This document shows, piece after piece, positions 21,993-30,089 of a DNA stretch of 36,203 bases (position 1 is the first letter of the stretch; each line of letters opens with the position of its first letter). Source of the DNA: Syntrophomonadaceae bacterium (GTDB lineage Bacteria > Bacillota > Dethiobacteria > DTU022 > UBA8154); the NCBI GenBank assembly GCA_003556225.1, contig PWRN01000096.1, positions 1-36,203 of the forward strand. The letters are read 5' to 3'. The position numbers were made by a program, and so were the translations under genes. A model generated the notes under the pieces. That model was not told where the DNA came from, ran no database searches, and saw only the letters and a list, made by a program, of their open reading frames with translations.

Positions 21993-23228
21993 ATGGAAAC
22001 ATATCCCCTGGACAAACACACCAAGACGATCGTGAACGCCATGATTGTAGCATCAGCCGCCCCAGACGGTGAAAGGAAACCAGTTGACGAACTGCCATCC
22101 CGCAGAGTTTCAATTTGTGTGAACCAGAACACGGTGGAGTCCATTAAGCCGCTTTCTGAAGGCAAAGACTTTCAGCCGCCGGAGACCGGGAAGTTAATCG
22201 ACCTTCCCCCGGACTGCCTGTTAATTCCTGCATTGATTGACTGCCACGTGCACCTGGTGCTGGATGGCATTCACGGCTTTAAATCCCTCAACGGGCCCGT
22301 TCCCCATCATCTCATCAGCAGCCGCCTGGAGAAGATGTTCAAGACCGGGGTTTTAGCCGTGCGCGACGGTGGAGATCGTTATAATACCGCCTGGGACTAC
22401 GCTGCCCAGTCCTGGAAAACCGGCCATCAACATCTACCGCACATCGTTACCACGGGAAAGGCCATTTTCCGCCGTGGTCGCTACGGATTGAAGCTGGGAG
22501 AGACCGGGATTACTCATCACCACCAGGCCATGGATCAAATCCTGCGTCTGAAAAAAATCGGCATCAACCAGCTCAAGGTCGTTTTATCCGGCCTGGTCAA
22601 CCTGGATGAGCCGGGGACGGTGGGGCCGGTGCAGTTTTCTGCTGAAGAACTAAAATTTATTGTCCAGGCCGCTAAAAAACAAGAACTGCCGGTGATGGTT
22701 CATGCCAGCTCGGATAAAGCCGTTCAGATTGCCGTGGAAGCAGGCGTGCATACCGTGGAACACGGTTATTTCATCTCTGAAGAATCCCTGGAAAGAATGG
22801 CTGAGAAAAAGATCGCCTGGATCCCCACCGTGGCGCCCATGGCCGCCCTGTCCGATAGCTTGCGGCGCACCGGTCAAAGCAGGCGGGCAGATACAGCCAG
22901 TCAGGCTGTAGAAGAGCACCTGGAGATGATTTACCGGGCCTATACCCACGGCGTGACCCTGGGGATCGGCACGGATGGCGGATCTCCCGGGGTATCCTGG
23001 GAAAAAGGTTATGCCCAGGAACTGATGTTTTTTGCCCTTGCCGGACTCCCCCCCGGCGCCATCCTGGAGATGGCAACAAAAAACGGCGCCACTTTGCTGG
23101 GTCTGCAACATCAAATGGGTGCCATTGCGACCGGGAAAAAACCTTACTGGATTGCTGTCAAGCCGGAATTTTTAAAATTTGATCACCCTGAATTCTCACC
23201 CCAGGGAATTTTTTGGCCGGAGTCATAA
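21993..23228 (+). CDS. Amidohydrolase family protein (imidazolonepropionase-like)
   Basis: 411 residues of the metal-dependent amidohydrolase superfamily. The first metal motif is DCHVHLVLDG (about residue 83). The bridging Lys or equivalent lies in GINQLKVVLSG, the metal His are in VMVHASS and TVEHGYF, and the catalytic Asp is in GIGTDGGSP. The arrangement resembles the imidazolonepropionase/Xaa-Pro dipeptidase-like group of uncharacterised amidohydrolases. The reaction is hydrolysis of a C-N bond in an unknown substrate. The C-terminus ends in a typical small beta domain (GAIATGKKPYWIAV). The ribosome binding site (AAAGGATG) is 13 bases from ATG 21993, longer than usual. The upstream spacer has an operator-like inverted repeat. 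Confidence 0.85.
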   Translation: METYPLDKHTKTIVNAMIVASAAPDGERKPVDELPSRRVSICVNQNTVESIKPLSEGKDFQPPETGKLIDLPPDCLLIPALIDCHVHLVLDGIHGFKSLNGPVPHHLISSRLEKMFKTGVLAVRDGGDRYNTAWDYAAQSWKTGHQHLPHIVTTGKAIFRRGRYGLKLGETGITHHHQAMDQILRLKKIGINQLKVVLSGLVNLDEPGTVGPVQFSAEELKFIVQAAKKQELPVMVHASSDKAVQIAVEAGVHTVEHGYFISEESLERMAEKKIAWIPTVAPMAALSDSLRRTGQSRRADTASQAVEEHLEMIYRAYTHGVTLGIGTDGGSPGVSWEKGYAQELMFFALAGLPPGAILEMATKNGATLLGLQHQMGAIATGKKPYWIAVKPEFLKFDHPEFSPQGIFWPES

Positions 23229-23233
23229 ACTGA

Positions 23234-23539
23234 TCAAGGGTTCGGACTTTCCAGGTGTTCCAATTTATGTAGAAGCGTCCTGATTTTATCATCATCCGAA
23301 CCTTCCTCATCCAGAAAGTCCGCAAGCTGACCCACGCGGTGGTTAAAGCGGAAAGCCAGGTAGTTGCTGTGCCTGAAAAAACCTACAAGGCGGTATCCAA
23401 TATAAACAATATGGCCGCGAAAAGACGCTTCTTTTACGTGTTGAAAAGTAATGAGCAGCATTTCCTCTTTATGGCCGTCATGGAGGTTTAACCATTTGTC
23501 ACAATCTGTACAATAGGCTGCCCAATCCTGGGAATCCAT
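23234..23539 (-). CDS. Small hypothetical protein with CxxC
   Basis: 101 residues. An N-terminal CTDCDKW motif is followed by a region rich in aromatic and basic residues (GYRLVGFFRHSNYLAFRFNH) and an acidic helical C-terminus (DEEGSDDDKIRTLLHKLEHL). It might bind a metal through CxxC and nearby His. AAAGGGAG lies before ATG 23539. It is 31 bases downstream of sufB on the same strand, so co-transcription with sufCB is possible. No family was recognised. Confidence 0.6.
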   Translation of the reverse strand: MDSQDWAAYCTDCDKWLNLHDGHKEEMLLITFQHVKEASFRGHIVYIGYRLVGFFRHSNYLAFRFNHRVGQLADFLDEEGSDDDKIRTLLHKLEHLESPNP

Positions 23540-23570
23540 GCTGAATACTCCCTTTGATAATCAAATATAA

Positions 23571-24488
23571 TTAGGTTAGAAACCCGCTGATAATCTTTTC
23601 TTCCGCTTCTTCCGGGGTCAGACCCAGGGCCATAAGCTTCATCAACTGTTCGCCGGCAATCTTTCCGATGGCCGCTTCATGCACCAGTTCTGCCTCGGCG
23701 TGTTCAGCCCAGATCTCTGGAATTGATCGAACCACCGCCTGGTCCATGATGATGGAGTCACACTCCACGTGGCCTTTGGCCGGCGCGTAGGCGATAAGCT
23801 GCGGTTTAAAAATCTGTCGCGACGAACCTTGAGCCACGGAGCGAGAAACGATGCGGGCCGCGCTCGCAGTACCACTGAGTTTAACCACCATCACCGACTC
23901 GGCAAATTGTTCCCCGTCGGTGAGCAAGCGCTCAAACATCACCAACTGGCCCCCGGCTTCCACGTTGGCCTCCGTGACCCGGGAGGTGGTATCTACGCCG
24001 CGAATCTGCACCAGCTCCAGTTCGGCATAGGCTTTTTCTTCTACCCGGATCACCGTTTTGGGGTTTAAAACCCGCTGGCCAGTCCCCTCACCTTCCCCAA
24101 AGTGCTTTTCCACGTAGCGCAAGCGGGCATTTTTTCGAATATTTATTTCATGGACACCATCGTGCTGCGACTTTCCGGAGCCAGGGTTGTGAATGCCGCA
24201 GCCGGCCACCAGTAAAATGTCAGCCCCTTCACCGATCTCGATGGTATTATAGACCAAATCCTGCAGATCCGTTGAAGTCAAGATTACCGGGATATGCACG
24301 GTGCCCGTTTTTCCGGCCTCGACGATGATATCAATACCGGGTTTATCTTTTTTCGGTATTATTTCTATGCCGGGCAAGGATCGCCTATCGATTCCCTCAC
24401 CGTCTTTGCGAATGTTGAAGGCTCCCGGCGGTTGATCATGCAGGTCGGCGACTTCTTTGAGTATTTTTTTATCGAGGGCAGTCAGCAT
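23571..24488 (-). CDS. sufB: SufB/SufD-family Fe-S assembly scaffold
   Basis: 305 residues, the short SufBD type. The beta-helix repeat region includes ILLVAGCGIHN, RYVEKHFGEGEG and QLVMFERLLTDG. The SufBD C-terminus has GHVECDSIIMDQ, IPEIWAEHAEAELVHEAAIG and the final GLTPEEAEEKII. The partner is SufC, encoded immediately upstream with a 20-base overlap. Together they fit the minimal two-subunit SUF-type system known from anaerobes. No SufS, SufU or other SUF gene is in the window. ATG 24488 has AGGAGGG 8 bases before it. The frame runs further upstream but only inside sufC. Confidence 0.92.
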   Translation of the reverse strand: MLTALDKKILKEVADLHDQPPGAFNIRKDGEGIDRRSLPGIEIIPKKDKPGIDIIVEAGKTGTVHIPVILTSTDLQDLVYNTIEIGEGADILLVAGCGIHNPGSGKSQHDGVHEINIRKNARLRYVEKHFGEGEGTGQRVLNPKTVIRVEEKAYAELELVQIRGVDTTSRVTEANVEAGGQLVMFERLLTDGEQFAESVMVVKLSGTASAARIVSRSVAQGSSRQIFKPQLIAYAPAKGHVECDSIIMDQAVVRSIPEIWAEHAEAELVHEAAIGKIAGEQLMKLMALGLTPEEAEEKIISGFLT

Positions 24489-25215
24489 AGATTTCTCCCT
24501 CCTGTTTGCAGTTTTGTTTGCAGGCACAGGTGGCGCTGTCTCGAATTCTCGGCCAAATCTCATCGCAGGAACCCTGGAGCTGGATACCGCCATCGACGAC
24601 CAGGATTATTTCATCAACCATGTTTAAGATTTTTTCCTGGTGGGAAATGATCATGGTTATTTTATCTTGGTCATGGCTTGTTCCAATCACATCGATGAGC
24701 TGCTCGAAGCTCCAAAGATCGATCCCCGCTTCGGGCTCATCGAAGATCCTGATCCTGGGATTCTGAGCCAGCAAGGTGGCAATTTCAATGCGCTTAATCT
24801 CTCCCCCCGACAAGCTGTTATCCAGGGTTCGTTCCAGGTAATCTTCCGGGCAGAGGCCAATATTACGCAAACACTTACAGTCCGAGAGGTCGCCGTGTTT
24901 CAGGGCAACTTCGATTAAATCTTTGACTTTCAAGCCTTTAAATCGCGCCGGATGCTGAAAGGCATAGCCGAATCCGCGGCGCGCTCGCTCCGTCACAGTC
25001 AAATCACCGATATCCTCTTCCTGGAAGCGCACCCGGCCCGAGGTTTGTTGGTAAATCCCCATGATGACCCTTGCCACCGAAGACTTACCGCTTCCGTTGG
25101 GTCCGGTAAGCGCGTACATTTTCCCTTTTTCAAAATTTACGTTGACGTCTTCCAGGATTCGGATCTTCTGCTCGCCGACGTTCAAAGTCAACCCCACATT
25201 TTCCAGGCTCAACAC
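24469..25215 (-). CDS. sufC: SufC ATPase of the Fe-S cluster assembly complex
   Basis: 248 residues, ABC-type ATPase. Walker A is GPNGSGKSS, the Q-loop FGYAFQHPARFKG is typical of SufC, the signature is LSGGEIKR and Walker B is IRIFDEPEAGID, with a switch His in IISHQE. The C-terminal tail is unusual, with several Cys (CACKQNC, then YADCPR). AGAGGTG leads to GTG 25215 at a 6-base spacing; GTG 25224 overlaps the ribosome binding site. It overlaps sufB by 20 bases, so translation is coupled. A purine-only leader precedes it. Confidence 0.93.
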   Translation of the reverse strand: MLSLENVGLTLNVGEQKIRILEDVNVNFEKGKMYALTGPNGSGKSSVARVIMGIYQQTSGRVRFQEEDIGDLTVTERARRGFGYAFQHPARFKGLKVKDLIEVALKHGDLSDCKCLRNIGLCPEDYLERTLDNSLSGGEIKRIEIATLLAQNPRIRIFDEPEAGIDLWSFEQLIDVIGTSHDQDKITMIISHQEKILNMVDEIILVVDGGIQLQGSCDEIWPRIRDSATCACKQNCKQEGEIYADCPR

Positions 25216-25224
25216 AGCAGACAC

Positions 25225-25305
25225 CTCTTTCTTTCTTTCTCTATCTCTCCCTATCTATCTTGCCCTCTTACTCTCTTTGTTTCTTTGTCCCTTTCTCTCT
25301 CCGAT
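25225..25305 (-). other. Purine-rich leader upstream of sufC
   Basis: About 80 bases are almost pure purine on the minus (mRNA) strand, with interspersed GATA and GAAA units. Homopurine DNA of this length can form a triplex, and the RNA would be unstructured. It has a simple-sequence look and lies just before the ribosome binding site. Confidence 0.6.
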
Positions 25306-25422
25306 ATAGCAAGGAATCAATCTAAGAGCAATCTTGTGCTGATCCACTTATTGTATTCGCTAAAAATACCAAAACCCCTGCATCGAATTATTGTTTTTAA
25401 ATAAATTTTATCTTCTCAGGGC

Positions 25423-26244
25423 TCATCTTTTCAGACCTTTGATAAAATCGCTTAAGGCATCCAGGGGCACACAAAGTCCCCGCCCTTCCTCTCCTTCTTC
25501 TACCAGGTACGTGGCGAAGACAACTCCTACGACCTCTCCATCCTTGTCAAATACCGGGCTCCCGCTGCTGCCCGGGTGAATCGGTGCCGATATCTCCATT
25601 ACACCCTGGCTCATCTCACCATTGAAACGCCTGTAGCCTTCGATGGAGCCGAGAGCGGCTATCCGAGAAAATCCCAGGGGATTGCCGATCACCAGGACTT
25701 CTTCTCCCGGTGGAGGCAAACCCTGGTCACTCAACTGGACCACAGGCAGATCCTCCCCCTCAATGTAGGCAGCAGCAAGGTCTGCACCGGGATATTCTAC
25801 CCAGTTTTTCACCTGGTAGATACCGTGACCGGGAAACAAGACGAAAATCATGCGAGCTTCTTCCAGGACATGCCTGTTGGTAATAATCAACCCCTCAGAG
25901 CTGATGTTAAACCCCGTGCCCCCCCGAGTCTGCCTCAAAGAACCTCCAGTGCCCGCTGCTACGACCCGGATATTCACCACCGCCTCGCGCAGTTCCTGGA
26001 CGGCTGGATCCCCACTTAATTCCCTGGATTCGCTCAAAAAATCAAGGGCCGGCCAGGGAAAAAATCGCAGCAGGGTGCCCAGGGAAAAGATCACAAAAAT
26101 TAGCACCACCAGGAGCGCAGCCAGGCGGACCAGGAAGAACCGGCGGCTTTGCAGTGGTTCATCACCTTCTAAGGGCTGATCACCGTATTTGCGGTTGAGT
26201 TCTTCTGCTGTTTTTTCATCCGGGTAATCTCGCGGGGAATGCAC
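25423..26244 (-). CDS. Membrane-anchored trypsin-like serine protease (S1C type)
   Basis: 273 residues. A short cytoplasmic N-terminus is followed by one hydrophobic segment (LAALLVVLIFVIFSLGTLL, about 42-60). A trypsin-like domain comes next with the catalytic triad His (TNRHVLEE), Asp (YPGADLAAAY) and Ser (HPGSSGSPVFD). No PDZ domain is present, so it is shorter than DegP/HtrA. It probably degrades or senses proteins outside the membrane. GTG 26244 is chosen, with AGGAGG 8 bases before it. It lies downstream of the pssA terminator and presumably has its own promoter. Confidence 0.88.
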   Translation of the reverse strand: MHSPRDYPDEKTAEELNRKYGDQPLEGDEPLQSRRFFLVRLAALLVVLIFVIFSLGTLLRFFPWPALDFLSESRELSGDPAVQELREAVVNIRVVAAGTGGSLRQTRGGTGFNISSEGLIITNRHVLEEARMIFVLFPGHGIYQVKNWVEYPGADLAAAYIEGEDLPVVQLSDQGLPPPGEEVLVIGNPLGFSRIAALGSIEGYRRFNGEMSQGVMEISAPIHPGSSGSPVFDKDGEVVGVVFATYLVEEGEEGRGLCVPLDALSDFIKGLKR

Positions 26245-26271
26245 AGGTCAAACCTCCTCCACGGTTCCAGC

Positions 26272-26307
26272 GAAAATGAAAGAAAAAACCCTGGAAGCAC
26301 AGGGTTT
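26272..26307 (-). terminator. Rho-independent terminator of psd-pssA
   Basis: AAACCCTG (26286-26293) pairs perfectly with CAGGGTTT (26300-26307) around a 6-base loop. On the minus strand the stem is followed by TTTCTTTC. It sits 38 bases after the pssA stop and just before the protease start. Confidence 0.8.
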
Positions 26308-26345
26308 GCAGGGTCAGCGATGAACGGTCCGGTATGGACATCACT

Positions 26346-27113
26346 TCAATAATCAATTTCGTCCCCACCGGAAGAAAGGGAAATAGCGGCCTCCTGGCGC
26401 CTGCGCAAGAGGCGATAAAGGCTGGCTAGCAGCCCAAAGGTTACGTAGGTGGTCAGGACATAAAACACCATTTCTTTCCAGGCGAGAATGAAGATGATCA
26501 AGCAAATCACAGCGGAATGATAGAAGTAAAAAAGGACAATATTCAGGCTCTGGCCCTTTTTCACGGCAGGGTAAGGGATGCGGCTGACCATTAACAGGGC
26601 GAGCGCCCCCATGAAAACAGGCGCCATCCAGGTCGTATAAAGATGGTTGTGAAAGACCAGGGAGGCCAGGGCCCCCCCGGCAATAGTAATGGGCAAGCCG
26701 GTGAAACTGGGGCTCGAAGAAGCGGTAATGTTGAAACGGGCCAGGCGGTAGGCCCCGGCAGCAGGAAATAAAAGCGCCAGGGTTATGCCGACAATACCGT
26801 ATTCTTGCAGCACAAGGTTGTACAAAACAGCGGCGGGGACAACACCAAAAGAGACCAGATCACATAAGGAATCCAGCTGTTTGCCCAAGTGCGTACAGAC
26901 ATTTAATTTTACAGCCAGCTTTCCATCAATACCATCCATCACCATGGCAATAAAGATCAAGGAAACGCTTAATTCATAACGCCCGCTGAAAGCATAAAGC
27001 AGGGCTAGCATACCCAGTAGCAGGTTCGCCATGGTAAAAAGGTTGGGTAAGGACTTTTTCAAGGCCTGTTTAAAATTCTCCCAGGATCGTTTCTCCTCCA
27101 CGAACTCGGTCAC
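26346..27113 (-). CDS. pssA: CDP-diacylglycerol-serine O-phosphatidyltransferase
   Basis: 255 residues with several transmembrane helices. The CDP-alcohol phosphotransferase signature DG-x-x-x-x-K-L-A ... LGKQLDSLCD (about residues 62-84) is present, matching D-G-x-x-A-R-x(8)-G-x-x-x-D-x-x-x-D apart from a Lys-Leu at the usual Arg position. It makes phosphatidylserine from CDP-diacylglycerol and serine. The next enzyme, Psd, is encoded just upstream, with a 44-base overlap. The start is uncertain: GTG 27113 lies inside psd, and a TTG at about 27057 would begin right at KKSLPNLFT, where family alignment starts. Confidence 0.9.
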   Translation of the reverse strand: MTEFVEEKRSWENFKQALKKSLPNLFTMANLLLGMLALLYAFSGRYELSVSLIFIAMVMDGIDGKLAVKLNVCTHLGKQLDSLCDLVSFGVVPAAVLYNLVLQEYGIVGITLALLFPAAGAYRLARFNITASSSPSFTGLPITIAGGALASLVFHNHLYTTWMAPVFMGALALLMVSRIPYPAVKKGQSLNIVLFYFYHSAVICLIIFILAWKEMVFYVLTTYVTFGLLASLYRLLRRRQEAAISLSSGGDEIDY

Positions 27114-27717
27114 CTTCCCTTACGGCCAATCGGGCTTCCAGAGGGACAAAAACCTCCGTGCAAGAACCAAAGCGGATCATACCTATCCGCGCCCCCGCCT
27201 CAACCTGGTCTCCAGGTTTGATCCAGCAGACGATTCTACGCGCGATGAGCCCGGCGACTTGAATAACCAGCATCTTCCCCTGAACCGTTTCAATTCCCAG
27301 CATATTTCTCTCATTCCGTGCAGGCGCTTCCGCTTTATGCGCAGCCAAAAAGAGACCCGGCACATAAGAGGCATAAGATACCTTGCCGGCAAAAGGACAG
27401 CGGTTCACGTGGACATCGAATAGTGATAAAAAGATGCTGACTTTCTGGGCTCTCCCTTGAATAAAATGGGGCTCGTACACCTGCTCCACCCGTATGACTT
27501 TTCCATCGGCAGGAGCCAGGATCAAGTTGCCCTCGCTGGGAACCGTGCGCCTTGGATCCCGAAAGAAATAGACAGTAAAAGCCGTCAACAATAAAAACAC
27601 CGGGAATAAGAGCGTGATAGTAAAATAGGATACGGCTGTCAAAACCAGGGCCGCCAGGATGAATGGATAGCCTGGCGCGGCAATGGGTATATTTTTCATT
27701 TCACCACAGTTCCGCAT
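27070..27717 (-). CDS. psd: Phosphatidylserine decarboxylase (short, Psd-related class)
   Basis: 215 residues, two membrane-associated helices near the N-terminus (ILAALVLTAVSYFTI). FFRDPRRTVP, APADGKVIRVEQV and the conserved IFLSLFDVHVNRCP are present. The self-cleavage site is RFGSCTEVF, where the Ser of G-S becomes the pyruvoyl group. It decarboxylates phosphatidylserine to phosphatidylethanolamine, following PssA. ATG 27717 was taken as start; ATG 27699 is an alternative. It is the first gene of a two-gene lipid operon. Confidence 0.93.
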   Translation of the reverse strand: MRNCGEMKNIPIAAPGYPFILAALVLTAVSYFTITLLFPVFLLLTAFTVYFFRDPRRTVPSEGNLILAPADGKVIRVEQVYEPHFIQGRAQKVSIFLSLFDVHVNRCPFAGKVSYASYVPGLFLAAHKAEAPARNERNMLGIETVQGKMLVIQVAGLIARRIVCWIKPGDQVEAGARIGMIRFGSCTEVFVPLEARLAVREGDRVRGGETILGEF

Positions 27718-27849
27718 GATTCGTTTTTCCCATTATAACAGAAATATTTTCAGAAGTAAAAAAAACATGAAGCCCAACTGCCAGGATTGGGTAAGTTTCC
27801 TACCCGCGCTTTTACTTTCCCACAGCATAAAAGAAAATCGTTAGAGCAA

Positions 27850-27879
27850 TTGAGCACTGGCCCATAAATGTGTTATGAT
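27850..27879 (+). promoter_or_regulatory. Promoter of the site-2 protease gene
   Basis: TTGAGC (27850-27855), an 18-base spacer and TATGAT (27874-27879), about 85 bases before GTG 27964. Confidence 0.5.
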
Positions 27880-27963
27880 AAAATAGCTTGTCGCTGCAGG
27901 GAGGCACCCTTGATTTGCCCATTTATCTCCCCCGGATTAAGCCGGAGCAAGGAGGCTTGAAGC

Positions 27964-29082
27964 GTGAACAGTTCTTTTCGCATAGGCCGCATCTTCGGAA
28001 TCAACGTGGACATCAATCCCAGCTGGTTGCTCGTTTTTTTCTTGTTTAGCTTTACCCTGTCCACGCACTATTTCCCCGGCATGATTGAGGGCTTTGATAC
28101 AGCCGTCTACTGGTCCATGGGGATCATCACTACTCTCTTGATCTTCGCCTCTATCCTGCTCCACGAGCTGGCCCACTCCTTGATGGCTATCCGATCGGGC
28201 ATCCCCATCAAGAAAATCACCCTGTTCATCTTCGGGGGTGTAGCCCAAATGGAAGAAGAGCCGGATCAGCCAGGGGTTGAATTGAAGATTGCCCTGGTCG
28301 GTCCGGCTACCAGCCTGGCCCTGGCCTTGCTTGCCTGGTTGATTTACCAGCCGCTCCCCCCGGATCTTGCGATCAGCAACATGATATGGTTTTTGGCCCG
28401 CATCAACTTCGTCGTCGGGGTGATCAACTTGATTCCGGCCTTTCCCCTGGACGGGGGCCGTGTCTTGAGGGCCGGGCTGTGGCACTTTATGAAGAGCATG
28501 CTGCGGGCAACCCGGGCTGCCGTGGCCCTGGGCAGCGTCTTTGCTTTTTTTGCCATCGGCCTGGGGTTTCTGCTGCTTTTTCAAATGTACTGGGTCTGGG
28601 GGCTTTGGTACATTTTCCTGGGTTGGATGCTGTACCAGGCAGGCCAGGCCAGCTACACCCAGCTTGTTTTTCAGCAGGCCTTTAAGGGCGTTTCCGTCTC
28701 CCGGGTGATGAGCAGCGAAGTCCAAACCGTGGAGCCCGACCTCACCCTGGACCAGCTGGTGGAGAAGTTTTACCACTACAAGTTCGGCGCTTTTCCCGTT
28801 ACCTCTGGCGGACGGCTCCGGGGGTTGGTCAGCTACCACCAGATCCGGGAGGTTTCCCAGGAGAAGTGGGCCGAGACAAAAACCAGCCAGGTAATGACCC
28901 CGGCCGATCAGCTGGCCATCGCTTCCCCTGAGCAGGAGGCCGTGGAAGTGATGATGAAAATGGCGGCAGAAAACCTGGGTAGGGTGCTCGTGGTTAAAAA
29001 CGGTGAGCTGGTGGGCATTTTAAGTCGGACGGATATGATGAAGCTGATCAACCTGCACATGCAGCTAGGAACCGAGAAATAG
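27964..29082 (+). CDS. Site-2 protease family (M50) metalloprotease with CBS domains
   Basis: 372 residues. The zinc-binding HELAH motif (about residue 68, in ILLHELAHSL) and the distal N-x-x-P-x-x-P-L-D-G-G-R (VINLIPAFPLDGGRVLRA, about 155-172) sit in membrane helices. Two CBS domains follow (about 245-300 and 310-365: RVMSSEVQTVEP, QVMTPADQLAIA). This is the SpoIVFB-like/archaeal S2P-CBS architecture: an intramembrane protease gated by a nucleotide-sensing module. The substrate is unknown. GTG 27964 with AGGAGG 8 bases upstream is a strong start. Its last 18 bases overlap the convergent amidohydrolase gene. Confidence 0.92.
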   Translation: MNSSFRIGRIFGINVDINPSWLLVFFLFSFTLSTHYFPGMIEGFDTAVYWSMGIITTLLIFASILLHELAHSLMAIRSGIPIKKITLFIFGGVAQMEEEPDQPGVELKIALVGPATSLALALLAWLIYQPLPPDLAISNMIWFLARINFVVGVINLIPAFPLDGGRVLRAGLWHFMKSMLRATRAAVALGSVFAFFAIGLGFLLLFQMYWVWGLWYIFLGWMLYQAGQASYTQLVFQQAFKGVSVSRVMSSEVQTVEPDLTLDQLVEKFYHYKFGAFPVTSGGRLRGLVSYHQIREVSQEKWAETKTSQVMTPADQLAIASPEQEAVEVMMKMAAENLGRVLVVKNGELVGILSRTDMMKLINLHMQLGTEK

Positions 29083-29901
29083 CCGGCGGGCATTCTCTCC
29101 AAGCAGCAGAGCCTGTTCCTCTTTCGTTAAACCTGCTTCAGCGATCTCCTTCAAGTACCGGCGCGGTGAAATCAGCGGGTAGTCCGTGCCCAGGAGAACC
29201 TTGTCCAGTACCCCGATTTCCCGAGCCACCCGGTAAATGGCTTTGTCATAGAGAAAGGGCCCGGCAGCCGTGTCGTAATAAACATTTTTCAACTTATCCT
29301 TGAGCCCCGGCATGAGTTCGAAAAAAAGCAGGCCTCCCCCCCAATGGGCGTAGATAATGGTCAGGTCAGGATGGCGCTCCGCAAACTGGGCCGCGTCTTT
29401 TTTGTGTACGGTCCCTTTCCCCACGTAATCGTGACCGACACTTTCGTTAACGTGCAGCAAGAGGGGCAGTTTCCGTTCCAGGCAAATCCCCGCCAGCCGC
29501 TCAGCGGCCGAACTTTCCAAAAAGAAGCCCTGTCCCCAGGGAAAAAGCTCCCCGACCCCTACGGCTCCCCGCTCGTGGCACCGGGCAATTTCCTTTTCCA
29601 TCCCGGCATCCAGGGGGGAAACCACGGCCATCGGCAGAAATCTCCCCGGGTTTGCCTTGGCTGCCTGGAGCACATAATCATTCATCACCCGGCACAGCCC
29701 GGGGTCCGAAGAGGCAAAACCGCTTATCAAGGCGAGAGCAACGTTAAAGCGGTCCATTTCCTGCAGCATGTCCTCAACCGTGGCGTACTTGTGGACCGGG
29801 CTGGAACAAATGTCCCGCAGAAAATCATCTTCCGCGGTGAAATCATCAATGCGGTGTATGATTTCCGGGGGAAATACATGCACATGCACGTCTATAATCA
29901 A
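29065..29901 (-). CDS. Amidohydrolase family protein (COG2159, TIM-barrel metal-dependent hydrolase)
   Basis: 278 residues. The N-terminal IIDVHVHVFPP metal motif, LPLLLHVNES, a late His in IIYAHWGGG and the catalytic Asp in LLGTDYPLISP are all as in the ACMSD/COG2159 amidohydrolase group (decarboxylase or hydrolase on aromatic or acid substrates). The substrate is unknown. The start is TTG 29901, preceded by an AGGGTG; an ORF continues upstream to 30003 with low-quality sequence. It is 188 bases downstream of nrdD on the same strand and not obviously linked to it. Confidence 0.85.
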   Translation of the reverse strand: MIIDVHVHVFPPEIIHRIDDFTAEDDFLRDICSSPVHKYATVEDMLQEMDRFNVALALISGFASSDPGLCRVMNDYVLQAAKANPGRFLPMAVVSPLDAGMEKEIARCHERGAVGVGELFPWGQGFFLESSAAERLAGICLERKLPLLLHVNESVGHDYVGKGTVHKKDAAQFAERHPDLTIIYAHWGGGLLFFELMPGLKDKLKNVYYDTAAGPFLYDKAIYRVAREIGVLDKVLLGTDYPLISPRRYLKEIAEAGLTKEEQALLLGENARRLFLGS

Positions 29902-30089
29902 ATCATCGTCACCCTTCCTTGAATCCCCATGGTTCCGCAGCAGGATCCACGGGGACGGTTCTCGCGGTCCCGGGGCGAGGAAAGCAGCAAATCCGATCGG
30001 CACGATCAGCTCCAGGAACCCGGGGGCAAGGAAGATGCCCGGCCGGTTCTAAAACCCCGGTATCCGTTATCATCCCCTGGTTTTTACCT

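Noticed and set aside
25225-25305. Purine tract as a repeat array or phase-variable microsatellite
   Set aside because: Units are mixed (GAAA, GATA, GAGA) with no long run of one identical repeat, so slippage-based switching is not supported.
29902-30089. Upstream frame of the second amidohydrolase
   Set aside because: Residues are proline and arginine rich with no alignment to the family; TTG 29901 precedes the family's own IIDVHVH start.
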